Shown here: positions 19,033-25,995 of the stretch, one piece after another | How the letters are laid out: every line of letters starts with the position of its first letter | Position numbering within the stretch: the stretch's first letter is position 1 | Source of the DNA: Spirochaetota bacterium | Lineage (GTDB): Bacteria > Spirochaetota > GWE2-31-10 > JAFGQB01 | Reading direction: 5' to 3' | Assembly: GCA_016935915.1 (NCBI GenBank) | Contig: JAFGQB010000289.1 | Span: forward strand, 1 to 35,699 | DNA length: 35,699 nucleotides | Notes under the pieces: generated by a model | Databases searched by the model: none | The model's input: the letters and a program-made list of their open reading frames with translations, nothing else | Told to the model about the DNA's origin: nothing | Program-made: the position numbers and the translations under genes

Positions 19033-20166
19033 ATGGATAATATTTTAAAAGCAGTCATTTTAAATCTTACATTTCCCTTAATCATCTTTTTCGGAATTAA
19101 AATTTCACTTACAGATATTTTTAAAAGCAAGATCTATAACAAGGACATCCTCTCTTTCCTGCTCTCAGGACTGATCATTCAGACTGTTTCTTTTTTTCTT
19201 TATTTCACTATTTTTTCAAAATTCAGCTTTATTATACTTTTTATTTTTCTCCTAAACGCAGTCCTTTCCTTTCTGACAGGGTTTTTATTCTGGTATCTCA
19301 ATCTCTGGGCTGCCGGCGATGTCAAATTTTTTTTTGCAGCTTCCATTAACATGCCGCTTGGTTACCTATTGAGTCAAAATAAATTTTTCCCTTCATTCGA
19401 CTGTTTTATCAATATTTTTTTTCTTACCCTCTTCTTTGTTCTATATGAATTCATATTACTGCTCTATAAAAACCTTTTCGGAAAAAATAAATTCAGATTT
19501 AAATTTTCAACTATCATCAAAAACATGAAAAACAAAAAAAATATTTTTCTGAACTTCATTAAAATAATTTTAAGCATGATGTTCATGTTCATTATAATTA
19601 AAGAGTTCAAACATTATGTAATAGATCTTTTTTTTGATTATATACGGTTTGACATGATCTATGTTTATATATTATTTTTTCTTTTTTACAACAGGCTCTC
19701 GCTGTTTTTAAAAAACAATACAGTTTTCCTTATAACTCTGACCGGATTATTCATTTATATTATTTTCAGTATAGAATTAAGTGACTATTCGTTTTTAAAA
19801 AATTTGTCGGCTTTTTTTTCAATAGGTATTATTATCTCTCTGCTGTCAAGGCTGCTGAATTCTTACTTTGATAAATTTGATAAAAAATCCCTTACCGTGG
19901 ATAAATTAAGTGAAAATATGGTAGTCACAAAAGAATATATTAAAAAATTGAGAAAAAATATAAATACAGCAGAAGAATTCAACATAATTACTCCGGACGG
20001 GATAAATAAAAAACAGGTTGAAACAGTGCAGAAATACTATCCCGCTGACGCGCGGATTGATATAGAAAATACAATTCCTTCGGCTCCTTTTATTGCAGCA
20101 GGAATCCTCTTAACAATCTTCATATTAAAAAACAATATATTTGAATTCATAATATCGCTGATTTAA
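19033..20166 (+). CDS. A24 family (prepilin peptidase-like) membrane aspartic protease
   Basis: This 377-residue polytopic membrane protein has the two aspartates of the A24 family. D28 lies in ISLTDIFKSKIYN, matching the family's first Asp followed by a basic stretch and I-x-N. D96 lies in AAGDVKFF, matching the GxGD motif with Ala at its first Gly. A24 enzymes cut leader peptides of type IV pilins and related substrates at the inner membrane. After residue 150 is a basic loop, more hydrophobic segments, and a C-terminal IENTIPSAPFIAAG stretch resembling the I-P-x-A-P-x element at the end of archaeal-type members. It follows a radical SAM gene by 7 nt and no pilus gene is visible. Processing the membrane-anchored Hxs-type precursor encoded nearby is a reasonable inference, not shown. 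Confidence 0.75.
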   Translation: MDNILKAVILNLTFPLIIFFGIKISLTDIFKSKIYNKDILSFLLSGLIIQTVSFFLYFTIFSKFSFIILFIFLLNAVLSFLTGFLFWYLNLWAAGDVKFFFAASINMPLGYLLSQNKFFPSFDCFINIFFLTLFFVLYEFILLLYKNLFGKNKFRFKFSTIIKNMKNKKNIFLNFIKIILSMMFMFIIIKEFKHYVIDLFFDYIRFDMIYVYILFFLFYNRLSLFLKNNTVFLITLTGLFIYIIFSIELSDYSFLKNLSAFFSIGIIISLLSRLLNSYFDKFDKKSLTVDKLSENMVVTKEYIKKLRKNINTAEEFNIITPDGINKKQVETVQKYYPADARIDIENTIPSAPFIAAGILLTIFILKNNIFEFIISLI

Positions 20167-20196
20167 TGCTAATTTAACTAATAAAAATTAAATATA

Positions 20197-21090
20197 TTAT
20201 TTCACAGGAATAAATTCATCCCAGCCGTATTTTTCGGGATATTCCCTCCAGGTGCCTTCGCATTGTTTATCATAACGGCATAATCCGCATTTTTTATCTT
20301 TGGCTTTGCCTTCCTTTATCCTGTATTCTCTGTAATCATCGCATACATTGACATCGAATATTTTCATTTCAGGCATGATGCTTTCAGCAATATATCCGGT
20401 AAATCCTTCCATAAAACAGAAGGGTATTCCTTCGGTCATTACGGTTTTTCCTGCTTTGATCCCTGCTGTCAGGGCATCTTTCACATACTGCTCCGTTAAA
20501 GAAAGTCTGGGCACAATACTGTCGAAAAATTCCATGGCAGTCCCAACAGGATGCACAAAGGCAAGCTGGTACTGATCGACATTGAGGTATACAAGCAATG
20601 CGGCAATATCAGGAAGATTCCTGTAATTTGATCTGGTAATTACCGTGTTTGTTCCTACAAACTGATTTAAAAACTTTAAATTTTTAATGCCTTTAACAGT
20701 CTGGTAAAAACTTCCTTCGGCACTGGTTAAATAATCATGCAACTGCGGAATATGGCCGTGAAGGGCAAGCGAAAAATCATTTGCTCCGTTTTGAACGGTC
20801 TTTTCACAAAAAGACATATTTGAAAACATCCTGCCGTTTGTCTGTATCTGAATTTTTGCATAATCGAGCTTTTTTGCAATAAGCAGCAAATCCAGGAAAT
20901 CATCTCTTATGGTGACCTCTCCGCCTGTAAAAACTATGCAGTCTGAAAACTTTTTTCCATCTTCGAGTTTTTTTATGATCTCTTCTTTTTCAAGATTCCC
21001 GTATTTAATCCTTTTATTGCCCTGAACACAAAATCTGCATTTGTTATTACAGAGATAACCGAATTTAATGTCAACTTTATTATCAGCCAT
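20197..21090 (-). CDS. hxsC: Radical SAM enzyme in the HxsC position of the Hxs-type operon
   Basis: This 297-residue radical SAM protein has CxxxCxxC at C14, C18 and C21 (LCNNKCRFC) and a GGE motif with Val instead of the usual Pro (FTGGEVTIRDD). A QTNGRMF strand, LALHGH, and IPFCFMEGF follow. The C-terminus has CxxCx5C (CGLCRYDKQCEG) and ends in YGWDEFIPV, a pattern known from a widespread family of short radical SAM proteins. It is the last gene of the operon, 8 nt after the HxsB gene, without an obvious ribosome binding site, so coupling to upstream translation is likely. In described His-Xaa-Ser systems HxsB and HxsC act as a pair of maturases. This protein fills that slot, but its sequence may fall outside the classical HxsC model, so the symbol is tentative. 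Confidence 0.7.
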   Translation of the reverse strand: MADNKVDIKFGYLCNNKCRFCVQGNKRIKYGNLEKEEIIKKLEDGKKFSDCIVFTGGEVTIRDDFLDLLLIAKKLDYAKIQIQTNGRMFSNMSFCEKTVQNGANDFSLALHGHIPQLHDYLTSAEGSFYQTVKGIKNLKFLNQFVGTNTVITRSNYRNLPDIAALLVYLNVDQYQLAFVHPVGTAMEFFDSIVPRLSLTEQYVKDALTAGIKAGKTVMTEGIPFCFMEGFTGYIAESIMPEMKIFDVNVCDDYREYRIKEGKAKDKKCGLCRYDKQCEGTWREYPEKYGWDEFIPVK

Positions 21091-21098
21091 AAATATTA

Positions 21099-22538
21099 TT
21101 ATTTGATCTTAAGCCATTTATTAAAAATTTTAACTGCATTCTCATCCTCAAGCAGTGTAAAAAGAACTCCGTAAATGCCTTTCAGTATCTTACACCTGTC
21201 ATTTGCCGGCATATAGCCTATGATATTACCCTGTTCAATAAAATTGTAAACAGGACATAATCCGCAGTAGGGATTGTAAACACAGTCATGACACTCCGGG
21301 CTTCCTTCAAGACAGCTTGCGGAGCAGAGACTTTTTACCGTATCATGCTGCATGATATCGCTGTAAGTCGCAGACTGAACATCACCAAGCAGAAATATAT
21401 CGTCTCCCATTTCATAAACCATTCTCCCTTCATCACAGGTGAATATCTTACCATCATAATTATAAGAAAGCTGACCTATGCCTGCGCCGCAGGGAGACCT
21501 TAAATCAAGATAATTGGGGTCAGTGTTTTTTATTATTTTTATCAGAATGATCTTTGCCATTCTTTCAGAAAAATCAATGCCCTTATTATTAAGTTCTATA
21601 ATATAATCCATTGATTTTTTATAAAATTCAATAAATTCTTCGGGCGTGTAGAGAAGCGACTGCTTGAGTTTTTTCGCAAAACCGAAGGGATTTAACGGCC
21701 TTAAATGTATGGAATTAAAACCGAATTCTATATAAGTATCTATTATTTCTTTATAACTGGACAGCGACTCCCTTGTAACAGTCATTAATGCATTAAGTCT
21801 GTTCATCTTCCCTTTTTTTTCTTCTTTCTGCCTATTTAGATTATTTATCCTGTTAATCCATTTTGTAGCATTTTCAAAGCTGTCATTATGCTTCAGGATC
21901 CTGTTTTTGTTGTGAATGCTTCTGCCGCCGTCGAGCGAAGTGCAAATCCTTACATTGCTAGTGTCAAAATAATAGAGTATTTCATCAGTCATTAAATTTA
22001 GATTGGTAACAATTGTAAATGTAACTTTTTTGCTTTTATTAACCTTTTTTGTATATTCTATAATATGTTTTATGACTTTGATGTTCAACAAAGGCTCTCC
22101 GCCCTGAAATTCGAAGCTCAGATTATTCGATGAACTCTGCAAAGCAAGATCAACTGCTTTTTCCGCAATTTCATTTGTCATATCATATTTTTTTTCATTG
22201 ATATTTTTCCTGCAAGCATGGCAGTATATACAGTTATGATCACATCTCAATGTGACAACAAATATATGAAGGCTCGGACCTTCAAAAACAAAGGAATTCT
22301 TTTTTTTATATTTTTTTATAAGCTTTTCAGAATTCTTAGGCGAATAAAAAAAGTCCCGTGCGGCTAGTTTTTTATTAAGGCTCTCAGGCAGATTATCAAC
22401 ATCCGTTTTCAGCATATTAAATTCTTCACTGCTCAAAATGCAATATTTGCCGAAGTCATTGGTTAACAAATATGTATCATCATCATTTTTTTTAAACCTG
22501 AAATAATTTAAATTTTTTTTTATACTCGCAGTCTTCAT
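21099..22538 (-). CDS. hxsB: His-Xaa-Ser system radical SAM/SPASM maturase HxsB
   Basis: This 479-residue protein matches HxsB throughout. An N-terminal 85-residue domain (FRFKKNDDDTYLLTNDFG) looks like a peptide-recognition or PqqD-like fold. GPSLHIFVVTLRC leads into CxxxCxxC at C99, C103 and C106. Other family signatures are EFQGGEPLLN, SLDGGRSIHN, the HLRPLNPFGFA segment, and RSPCGAGIGQLSYNYDG opening the SPASM region. C-terminal cysteines for auxiliary iron-sulfur clusters include CLEGSPECHDCVYNPYCG. HxsB maturases install radical-derived modifications on HxsA precursors; the chemistry of this one cannot be read from sequence. AGGAG 5-6 nt before the ATG supports the start. It lies 15 nt after the small HxsD-like gene and 8 nt before the HxsC-position gene, in the middle of a five-gene operon. 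Confidence 0.88.
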   Translation of the reverse strand: MKTASIKKNLNYFRFKKNDDDTYLLTNDFGKYCILSSEEFNMLKTDVDNLPESLNKKLAARDFFYSPKNSEKLIKKYKKKNSFVFEGPSLHIFVVTLRCDHNCIYCHACRKNINEKKYDMTNEIAEKAVDLALQSSSNNLSFEFQGGEPLLNIKVIKHIIEYTKKVNKSKKVTFTIVTNLNLMTDEILYYFDTSNVRICTSLDGGRSIHNKNRILKHNDSFENATKWINRINNLNRQKEEKKGKMNRLNALMTVTRESLSSYKEIIDTYIEFGFNSIHLRPLNPFGFAKKLKQSLLYTPEEFIEFYKKSMDYIIELNNKGIDFSERMAKIILIKIIKNTDPNYLDLRSPCGAGIGQLSYNYDGKIFTCDEGRMVYEMGDDIFLLGDVQSATYSDIMQHDTVKSLCSASCLEGSPECHDCVYNPYCGLCPVYNFIEQGNIIGYMPANDRCKILKGIYGVLFTLLEDENAVKIFNKWLKIK

Positions 22539-22553
22539 AATCTCCTGTTATTC

Positions 22554-22766
22554 TCATTTATTAACGCTTAAAAATAATATCAGATTTTTAAACTCATCAA
22601 TGATTTTTTCGTTCTTTTTACTGTCTTTAAAAAAATGCAGGTCAATGCAGAAGTTTATTTCATCCTCATAAAGATTGACAACCTGCAGTTCCTCAAAAAT
22701 ATCACAGGCCTGGTTTATGGCGGATTTTTCATAAATATTCTTATTAAAAGCTATTTTTTTAAGCAT
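22554..22766 (-). CDS. hxsD: Short HxsD-like protein (second copy)
   Basis: This 70-residue protein is a paralogue of the preceding HxsD-like protein. FNKNIY at 7-12 and DEFKN at 57-61 align with INKNIY at 8-13 and DEFKN at 59-63 of its neighbour, with nearly equal spacing. HxsD proteins are small partners of Hxs maturases, and the D/E-E-F-x-N element followed by a helix is their hallmark. This copy stops right after that element (ILFLSVNK) and lacks the downstream helix and tail of the longer copy. It starts 6 nt after the longer copy's stop with no clear ribosome binding site, so translational coupling is likely. The two may form a heterodimer; that is inference. Confidence 0.72.
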   Translation of the reverse strand: MLKKIAFNKNIYEKSAINQACDIFEELQVVNLYEDEINFCIDLHFFKDSKKNEKIIDEFKNLILFLSVNK

Positions 22767-22772
22767 ATTTTT

Positions 22773-23198
22773 TTACTGCTGCTTATTCTTATATTTTTCT
22801 TCCCATGGGACCGCAATACCGTAAGGATCGTCTTTTACCCGATCCAGCTCTTCCTCCAGCTGATTATAATCCTGTTTATCATTGTTTAAAGCATTATCAA
22901 TATTGCCGCTTGTATCTTCTGCCCCGTACAGTGCCCTGGCAACTATCATCTCCTTAATATTTTTTGTCTTTTCTATCAAACTTTCCCTGTAGTCCTCATA
23001 AATGAGCCTGTTTTTAAATTCATCCTCGACTGCAGTGTTATCCGGTTTGACATTATCTTTTGATTTGATTTGAACGATCCAACTATGCTCATCTTCATCA
23101 AGATATATATAGTAATTATCCAGGTAAAGGTAACATGTTCTCAGAAGAGTGTATTTGCAGTATATATTTTTATTAATTTTGATAAAAAACTGTTCCAT
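22773..23198 (-). CDS. hxsD: HxsD-like protein with extended acidic C-terminus
   Basis: This 141-residue protein shows the HxsD pattern: NKNIY near the start, alternating beta strands (YYIYLDEDEHSWIVQI), then EDEFKNRLIYEDYRESL and KNIKEMIVARALYG. This corresponds to the family's F-x-N-x-L...LR-E...I-R-x-L-I-x-x-A signature. Typical HxsD proteins end soon after. This one continues about 45 residues with an acidic segment and DDPYGIAVPWEEKY, which may be a docking tail. HxsD function is not established; it is thought to help the maturases recognise or present the precursor. It is the second gene of the operon, 99 nt after the precursor gene. GGGAG lies about 15 nt before the ATG, which is long spacing. 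Confidence 0.78.
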   Translation of the reverse strand: MEQFFIKINKNIYCKYTLLRTCYLYLDNYYIYLDEDEHSWIVQIKSKDNVKPDNTAVEDEFKNRLIYEDYRESLIEKTKNIKEMIVARALYGAEDTSGNIDNALNNDKQDYNQLEEELDRVKDDPYGIAVPWEEKYKNKQQ

Positions 23199-23297
23199 GA
23201 TTATGTAATTATCTCCCGAATTTTTGTTAATAATATAACATTTAATGACTTTTTAAAAGGTAAAATTAATTCAATATACCGGCTTATTAAAAAAAAA

Positions 23298-23591
23298 TCA
23301 ACATCCGCCGTTTCCGTGAGAGCCGTGAGAACCATGTGATCCGTGGTAATTGTAAAAAGTCATGGAACGGAATTCTCCGCTTGTAAAATCATTCCATGTA
23401 TGCTGTTTGCTTGAAATGTTTTCAGCCTTCAGAGCGCCGGAAAAAGATTTTGAAACTCCGATACCTGCAATTAACAGTACCGAAGCGATTTTTACAGCCT
23501 GTTTTCTAGTGATTTTACCTTCTTCACTTGTCAAAAATGAAGACAACTTTTTCTTGATGTTAATCATAAACTTTTTATTATCTTTTTTCAT
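23298..23591 (-). CDS. hxsA: Membrane-anchored His-Gly-Ser peptide precursor (HxsA-like)
   Basis: This 97-residue protein is first in the operon. It has a basic N-terminus, SEEGKITRKQAVK at about 22-34, a hydrophobic helix near 34-52 (IASVLLIAGIG), a polar spacer, and the tail YHGSHGSHGSHGNGGC. The tail holds three His-Gly-Ser units plus HGN and ends in Cys. HxsA proteins are the His-Xaa-Ser-rich substrates of HxsB/HxsC. This one is short, has few repeats, and its Cys end is notable. The HGS codons differ between units (CACGGATCA, CATGGTTCT, CACGGCTCT), so the repeat is kept at protein level. A run of nine T begins right after the stop, but no stem precedes it. The ATG has only a weak GGGA upstream; Met9 is an alternative start. 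Likely inserted in the membrane with the tail as the modified, possibly metal-binding part. Confidence 0.75.
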   Translation of the reverse strand: MKKDNKKFMINIKKKLSSFLTSEEGKITRKQAVKIASVLLIAGIGVSKSFSGALKAENISSKQHTWNDFTSGEFRSMTFYNYHGSHGSHGSHGNGGC

Positions 23592-23608
23592 AAATTATTC
23601 CCGTATTT

Positions 23609-23634
23609 AATAATATACAGTACTGCATAATATT
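23609..23634. promoter_or_regulatory. 26-bp imperfect palindrome upstream of the precursor gene
   Basis: The centre is a perfect CAGTACTG (23618-23625). The outer 10-bp arms match at 8 of 10 positions. It begins 18 bp before the precursor ATG and would lie in the 5' leader or overlap the promoter. It could be an operator or an mRNA hairpin covering the leader. It contains ACTGCA at 23622-23627, the hexamer also found in the dyad at 17952-17973. Confidence 0.4.
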
Positions 23635-23679
23635 AAATTTAATAAATTAATATTCATTATAATTTATTGTGAAAAAACC

Positions 23680-23707
23680 ATCTTAAATTGTATTTTCTGA
23701 TTTTCAA
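23680..23707 (-). promoter_or_regulatory. Candidate sigma70-type promoter of the Hxs-type operon
   Basis: On the minus strand, TTGAAA (23707-23702) and TAAGAT (23685-23680) are separated by 16 bp, giving a leader of about 80 nt that includes the 26-bp palindrome. In such AT-rich DNA, chance matches are common. Confidence 0.25.
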
Positions 23708-23841
23708 TTTTTTACAAATATAATTTATTTGATACGGTCTTGTCAACCAAATTATTTGATAAATTCAATAATTTTTGCAAAAAAATTTAAAAAACCGCTT
23801 TAACAATACATTTAGGGCTTAAATTTATATGATAAAATTGT

Positions 23842-23870
23842 TTGAAATTCAATAATAAATATTGTAGTAT
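23842..23870 (+). promoter_or_regulatory. Candidate promoter of the SPASM/glycosyltransferase operon
   Basis: TTGAAA (23842-23847) and TAGTAT (23865-23870) are separated by exactly 17 bp, about 56 bp before the ATG at 23927. Low information content of the region limits certainty. Confidence 0.3.
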
Positions 23871-23926
23871 ATGAATTCTTTCATTTTTAAATTTTTAAAA
23901 TAATTAAATACACATAATGATAAAAA

Positions 23927-24934
23927 ATGAAATTTAAAATAAATGAAAATATAAAAAACCCGGTCATCAAAAAAAATTCTTTATCCGTTGATATTGCATT
24001 TTCAACTTATTGCAATCTTAAATGTTATATGTGCTACAGGCAGTATAAAAATATGAAACAGGAAATAATGAAGGATGATTTTTATAATAAATTCCTGGAG
24101 TATATACCATATATAAAAGAATTAAACCTTAAAAACCTGGGGGAACCGCTCACAACTCCAAATATCATTGAAAAGTTAAAAACAATAAAAAAAATAAATC
24201 CTGAAATAAAAATTAGATTAACCACAAACGGGATAGGATTTCTAAAAAGTCCGGATTTTATGAAAGAAGTGCTTTTATCTATTGATACATTAATTTTATC
24301 ATTAAACGGCATAGGCAAAACATATAATGCTATAATGAAACCCGGTAACTGGAAAAGCATAAAGGTTGTTTTGAATAAATTTAAAAAAATTTCACAAAAA
24401 CTTCCTGAAAATTTCGATAGTCAGATAAGTTTTGTCGTTATGAGAAAAAACCACAAAGATATTGCCGGCCTTGTAAAAACCGCAAAAAAATATAATTTCA
24501 AAAAAATTTTTTACAGACGAATGTGGATTCATGACAGAAAACTGCTTGAAGAGTCAATAATTCATGACAAAGAATTATATAATGCCGTAATTAAATTAAT
24601 TAAAAAAGCAGAAAAGAAGGCAGAAAAGAACAGTATTCTATCAGATTTTTCACAAATAACAGATATGTCGTGTAATAACAAAAAACCGGAAAGAGAAATA
24701 ATATGCACTGCACCTTGGGATTCTCTTGCAATAAAGGCAAATGGAAATGTACATATCTGCTGTTTAAGGAGAACATTAATTGGCAATCTTAAAAAAAATT
24801 CAATACCTGAAATTTTGAATAGCGAAGAGGTTCAATTATACAGATCAGGAATGTTTACCAAAAATTTTTATAAGGAATGCGCATTTTGCCATAAAATATC
24901 TCCTTCAACGAAATATTTTTATGAAAAACTTTAA
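23927..24934 (+). CDS. Radical SAM protein with SPASM-like C-terminus (trio member 1)
   Basis: This 335-residue protein has CxxxCxxC at C29, C33 and C36 (YCNLKCYMC). Its SAM-binding motif is LGEP rather than GGEP (NLKNLGEPLTTPN). A TTNGIGF strand, LSLNGIG, a FVVMRKNHKDI segment and MWIHDRKLLEES follow. The C-terminal SPASM-like half has CTAPWDSLAIKANG, a CC pair (HICCLRRT), LIGNL and ECAFC. This supports one or more auxiliary iron-sulfur clusters. Proteins at 24949 and 27222 share the same order of landmarks, so the three are paralogues. It opens a plus-strand operon with 14 nt to the next gene. The substrate is unknown; the adjacent glycosyltransferase points to saccharide or surface-polymer modification, by inference. 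Confidence 0.85.
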   Translation: MKFKINENIKNPVIKKNSLSVDIAFSTYCNLKCYMCYRQYKNMKQEIMKDDFYNKFLEYIPYIKELNLKNLGEPLTTPNIIEKLKTIKKINPEIKIRLTTNGIGFLKSPDFMKEVLLSIDTLILSLNGIGKTYNAIMKPGNWKSIKVVLNKFKKISQKLPENFDSQISFVVMRKNHKDIAGLVKTAKKYNFKKIFYRRMWIHDRKLLEESIIHDKELYNAVIKLIKKAEKKAEKNSILSDFSQITDMSCNNKKPEREIICTAPWDSLAIKANGNVHICCLRRTLIGNLKKNSIPEILNSEEVQLYRSGMFTKNFYKECAFCHKISPSTKYFYEKL

Positions 24935-24948
24935 TTTTTTAGATTAAT

Positions 24949-25965
24949 ATGAAAAAATATCAGAAAATAAAAACAAAAATAAGTAATCCTTTTTTGAAGT
25001 TAAAAGAAAATCCACCTTTGACTATTAATTCGTTGAATTTAATAACTACATTTACAAATATATGCAACTTACATTGCATTATGTGTAAAAAATCGTTCAG
25101 TAAAAACCTTAATAAATTATCAATGGGAAAAAAAGTATTTGATGAAATTTTAAAAATAATCCCTTATGCCAAAACCCTTAATTTAAGGACCGGTGGAGAA
25201 CCTTTACTAACACCAGATATCATTCAAAAAATAAAATTAATAAAATCCATTAATCCGAATATTAAAATTAAAATTAATACAAATGGACTGCCGTTGAATA
25301 ATGAAGAATTTGCCTTGAGTGTAATGGAAAATATTGATTCTCTGCATTTATCCCTGAACGGTATAAAAAGTTATGATAAAATCATGAAACCCGCAAAATT
25401 TAAAGATATAATAAATGTTATGAACATGATAAAAAGATTAAAGCACCAGATAAAAAATGATTTAAAACTGATGATCGGCTTTATAATAATGAAGATGAAT
25501 TACAAAGAGATAACGGACGTTGTTGACCTTGCGGCTAAATACGGTTTCCAAAAAATCATTTATAAGACTTTGATAATATATCACAAATCATTATTGAAAA
25601 AATCGATAAATACAAATAATAAATTATATCAGAAGGTAATTTATGAGTTAAGTTTAGCCAGAAAAAAAGCTGCAAAATCCAATATCACTGCATGTTATGA
25701 TGATATTCTCAAAATGGATAGCAGTTTAAATAAATTCACTTATACTGATTTTTGCAGTTATCCGTGGGATACGATATTTATTAATATAAACGGGGATATT
25801 TCATTATGTTGTACAAATAATACACTGATAGACAATATATTAAATGATCCACTTGAAAAAATCTGGAACTGCAATGAGGCAATTGAATACAGGAAAGGAA
25901 TTTTGGAAAAAAAATATTATAAGGGATGCGGAAGCTGCAGAAAAATCATTCTAGAAGATGATTAG
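24949..25965 (+). CDS. Radical SAM protein with SPASM-like C-terminus (trio member 2)
   Basis: This 338-residue paralogue of the preceding gene has CxxxCxxC at C39, C43 and C46 (ICNLHCIMC) and keeps the standard GGEP (RTGGEPLLTPD). NTNGLPL, LSLNGIKSYDKIMKPA, and a FIIMKMNYKEI segment match trio member 1 in order. The C-terminal half has FCSYPWDTIFININGD, a CC pair (LCCTNNT) and GCGSC. The His of MWIHD is shifted here (LIIYHKSLLKKS), so substrate contacts may differ. It is 14 nt after trio member 1 and 30 nt before the glycosyltransferase, in the same operon. Function is unknown beyond radical SAM chemistry. Confidence 0.84.
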   Translation: MKKYQKIKTKISNPFLKLKENPPLTINSLNLITTFTNICNLHCIMCKKSFSKNLNKLSMGKKVFDEILKIIPYAKTLNLRTGGEPLLTPDIIQKIKLIKSINPNIKIKINTNGLPLNNEEFALSVMENIDSLHLSLNGIKSYDKIMKPAKFKDIINVMNMIKRLKHQIKNDLKLMIGFIIMKMNYKEITDVVDLAAKYGFQKIIYKTLIIYHKSLLKKSINTNNKLYQKVIYELSLARKKAAKSNITACYDDILKMDSSLNKFTYTDFCSYPWDTIFININGDISLCCTNNTLIDNILNDPLEKIWNCNEAIEYRKGILEKKYYKGCGSCRKIILEDD

Positions 25966-25995
25966 AAATTTTAATTTATATAAGATATTTAAACT

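Larger units (their letters stand above)
23592..23926. other. Divergent intergenic region between the Hxs-type and SPASM operons
   Basis: This 335-nt, extremely AT-rich stretch has no ORF. It holds a 26-bp near-palindrome next to the precursor gene, candidate promoters in both directions, and a 10-bp direct repeat TTATTTGATA at 23725-23734 and 23752-23761. It is the only space for the control of both operons. No RNA gene is recognised. Confidence 0.55.

Noticed and set aside
23289..23297. Run of nine T after the precursor stop as a terminator
   Set aside because: No GC-rich stem lies directly before it, and the next operon gene follows after 99 nt on the same strand.
23301..23351. HGS tail DNA as a tandem repeat or slippage tract
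   Set aside because: Units differ at most third positions, so it is a protein-level repeat and not a DNA microsatellite.
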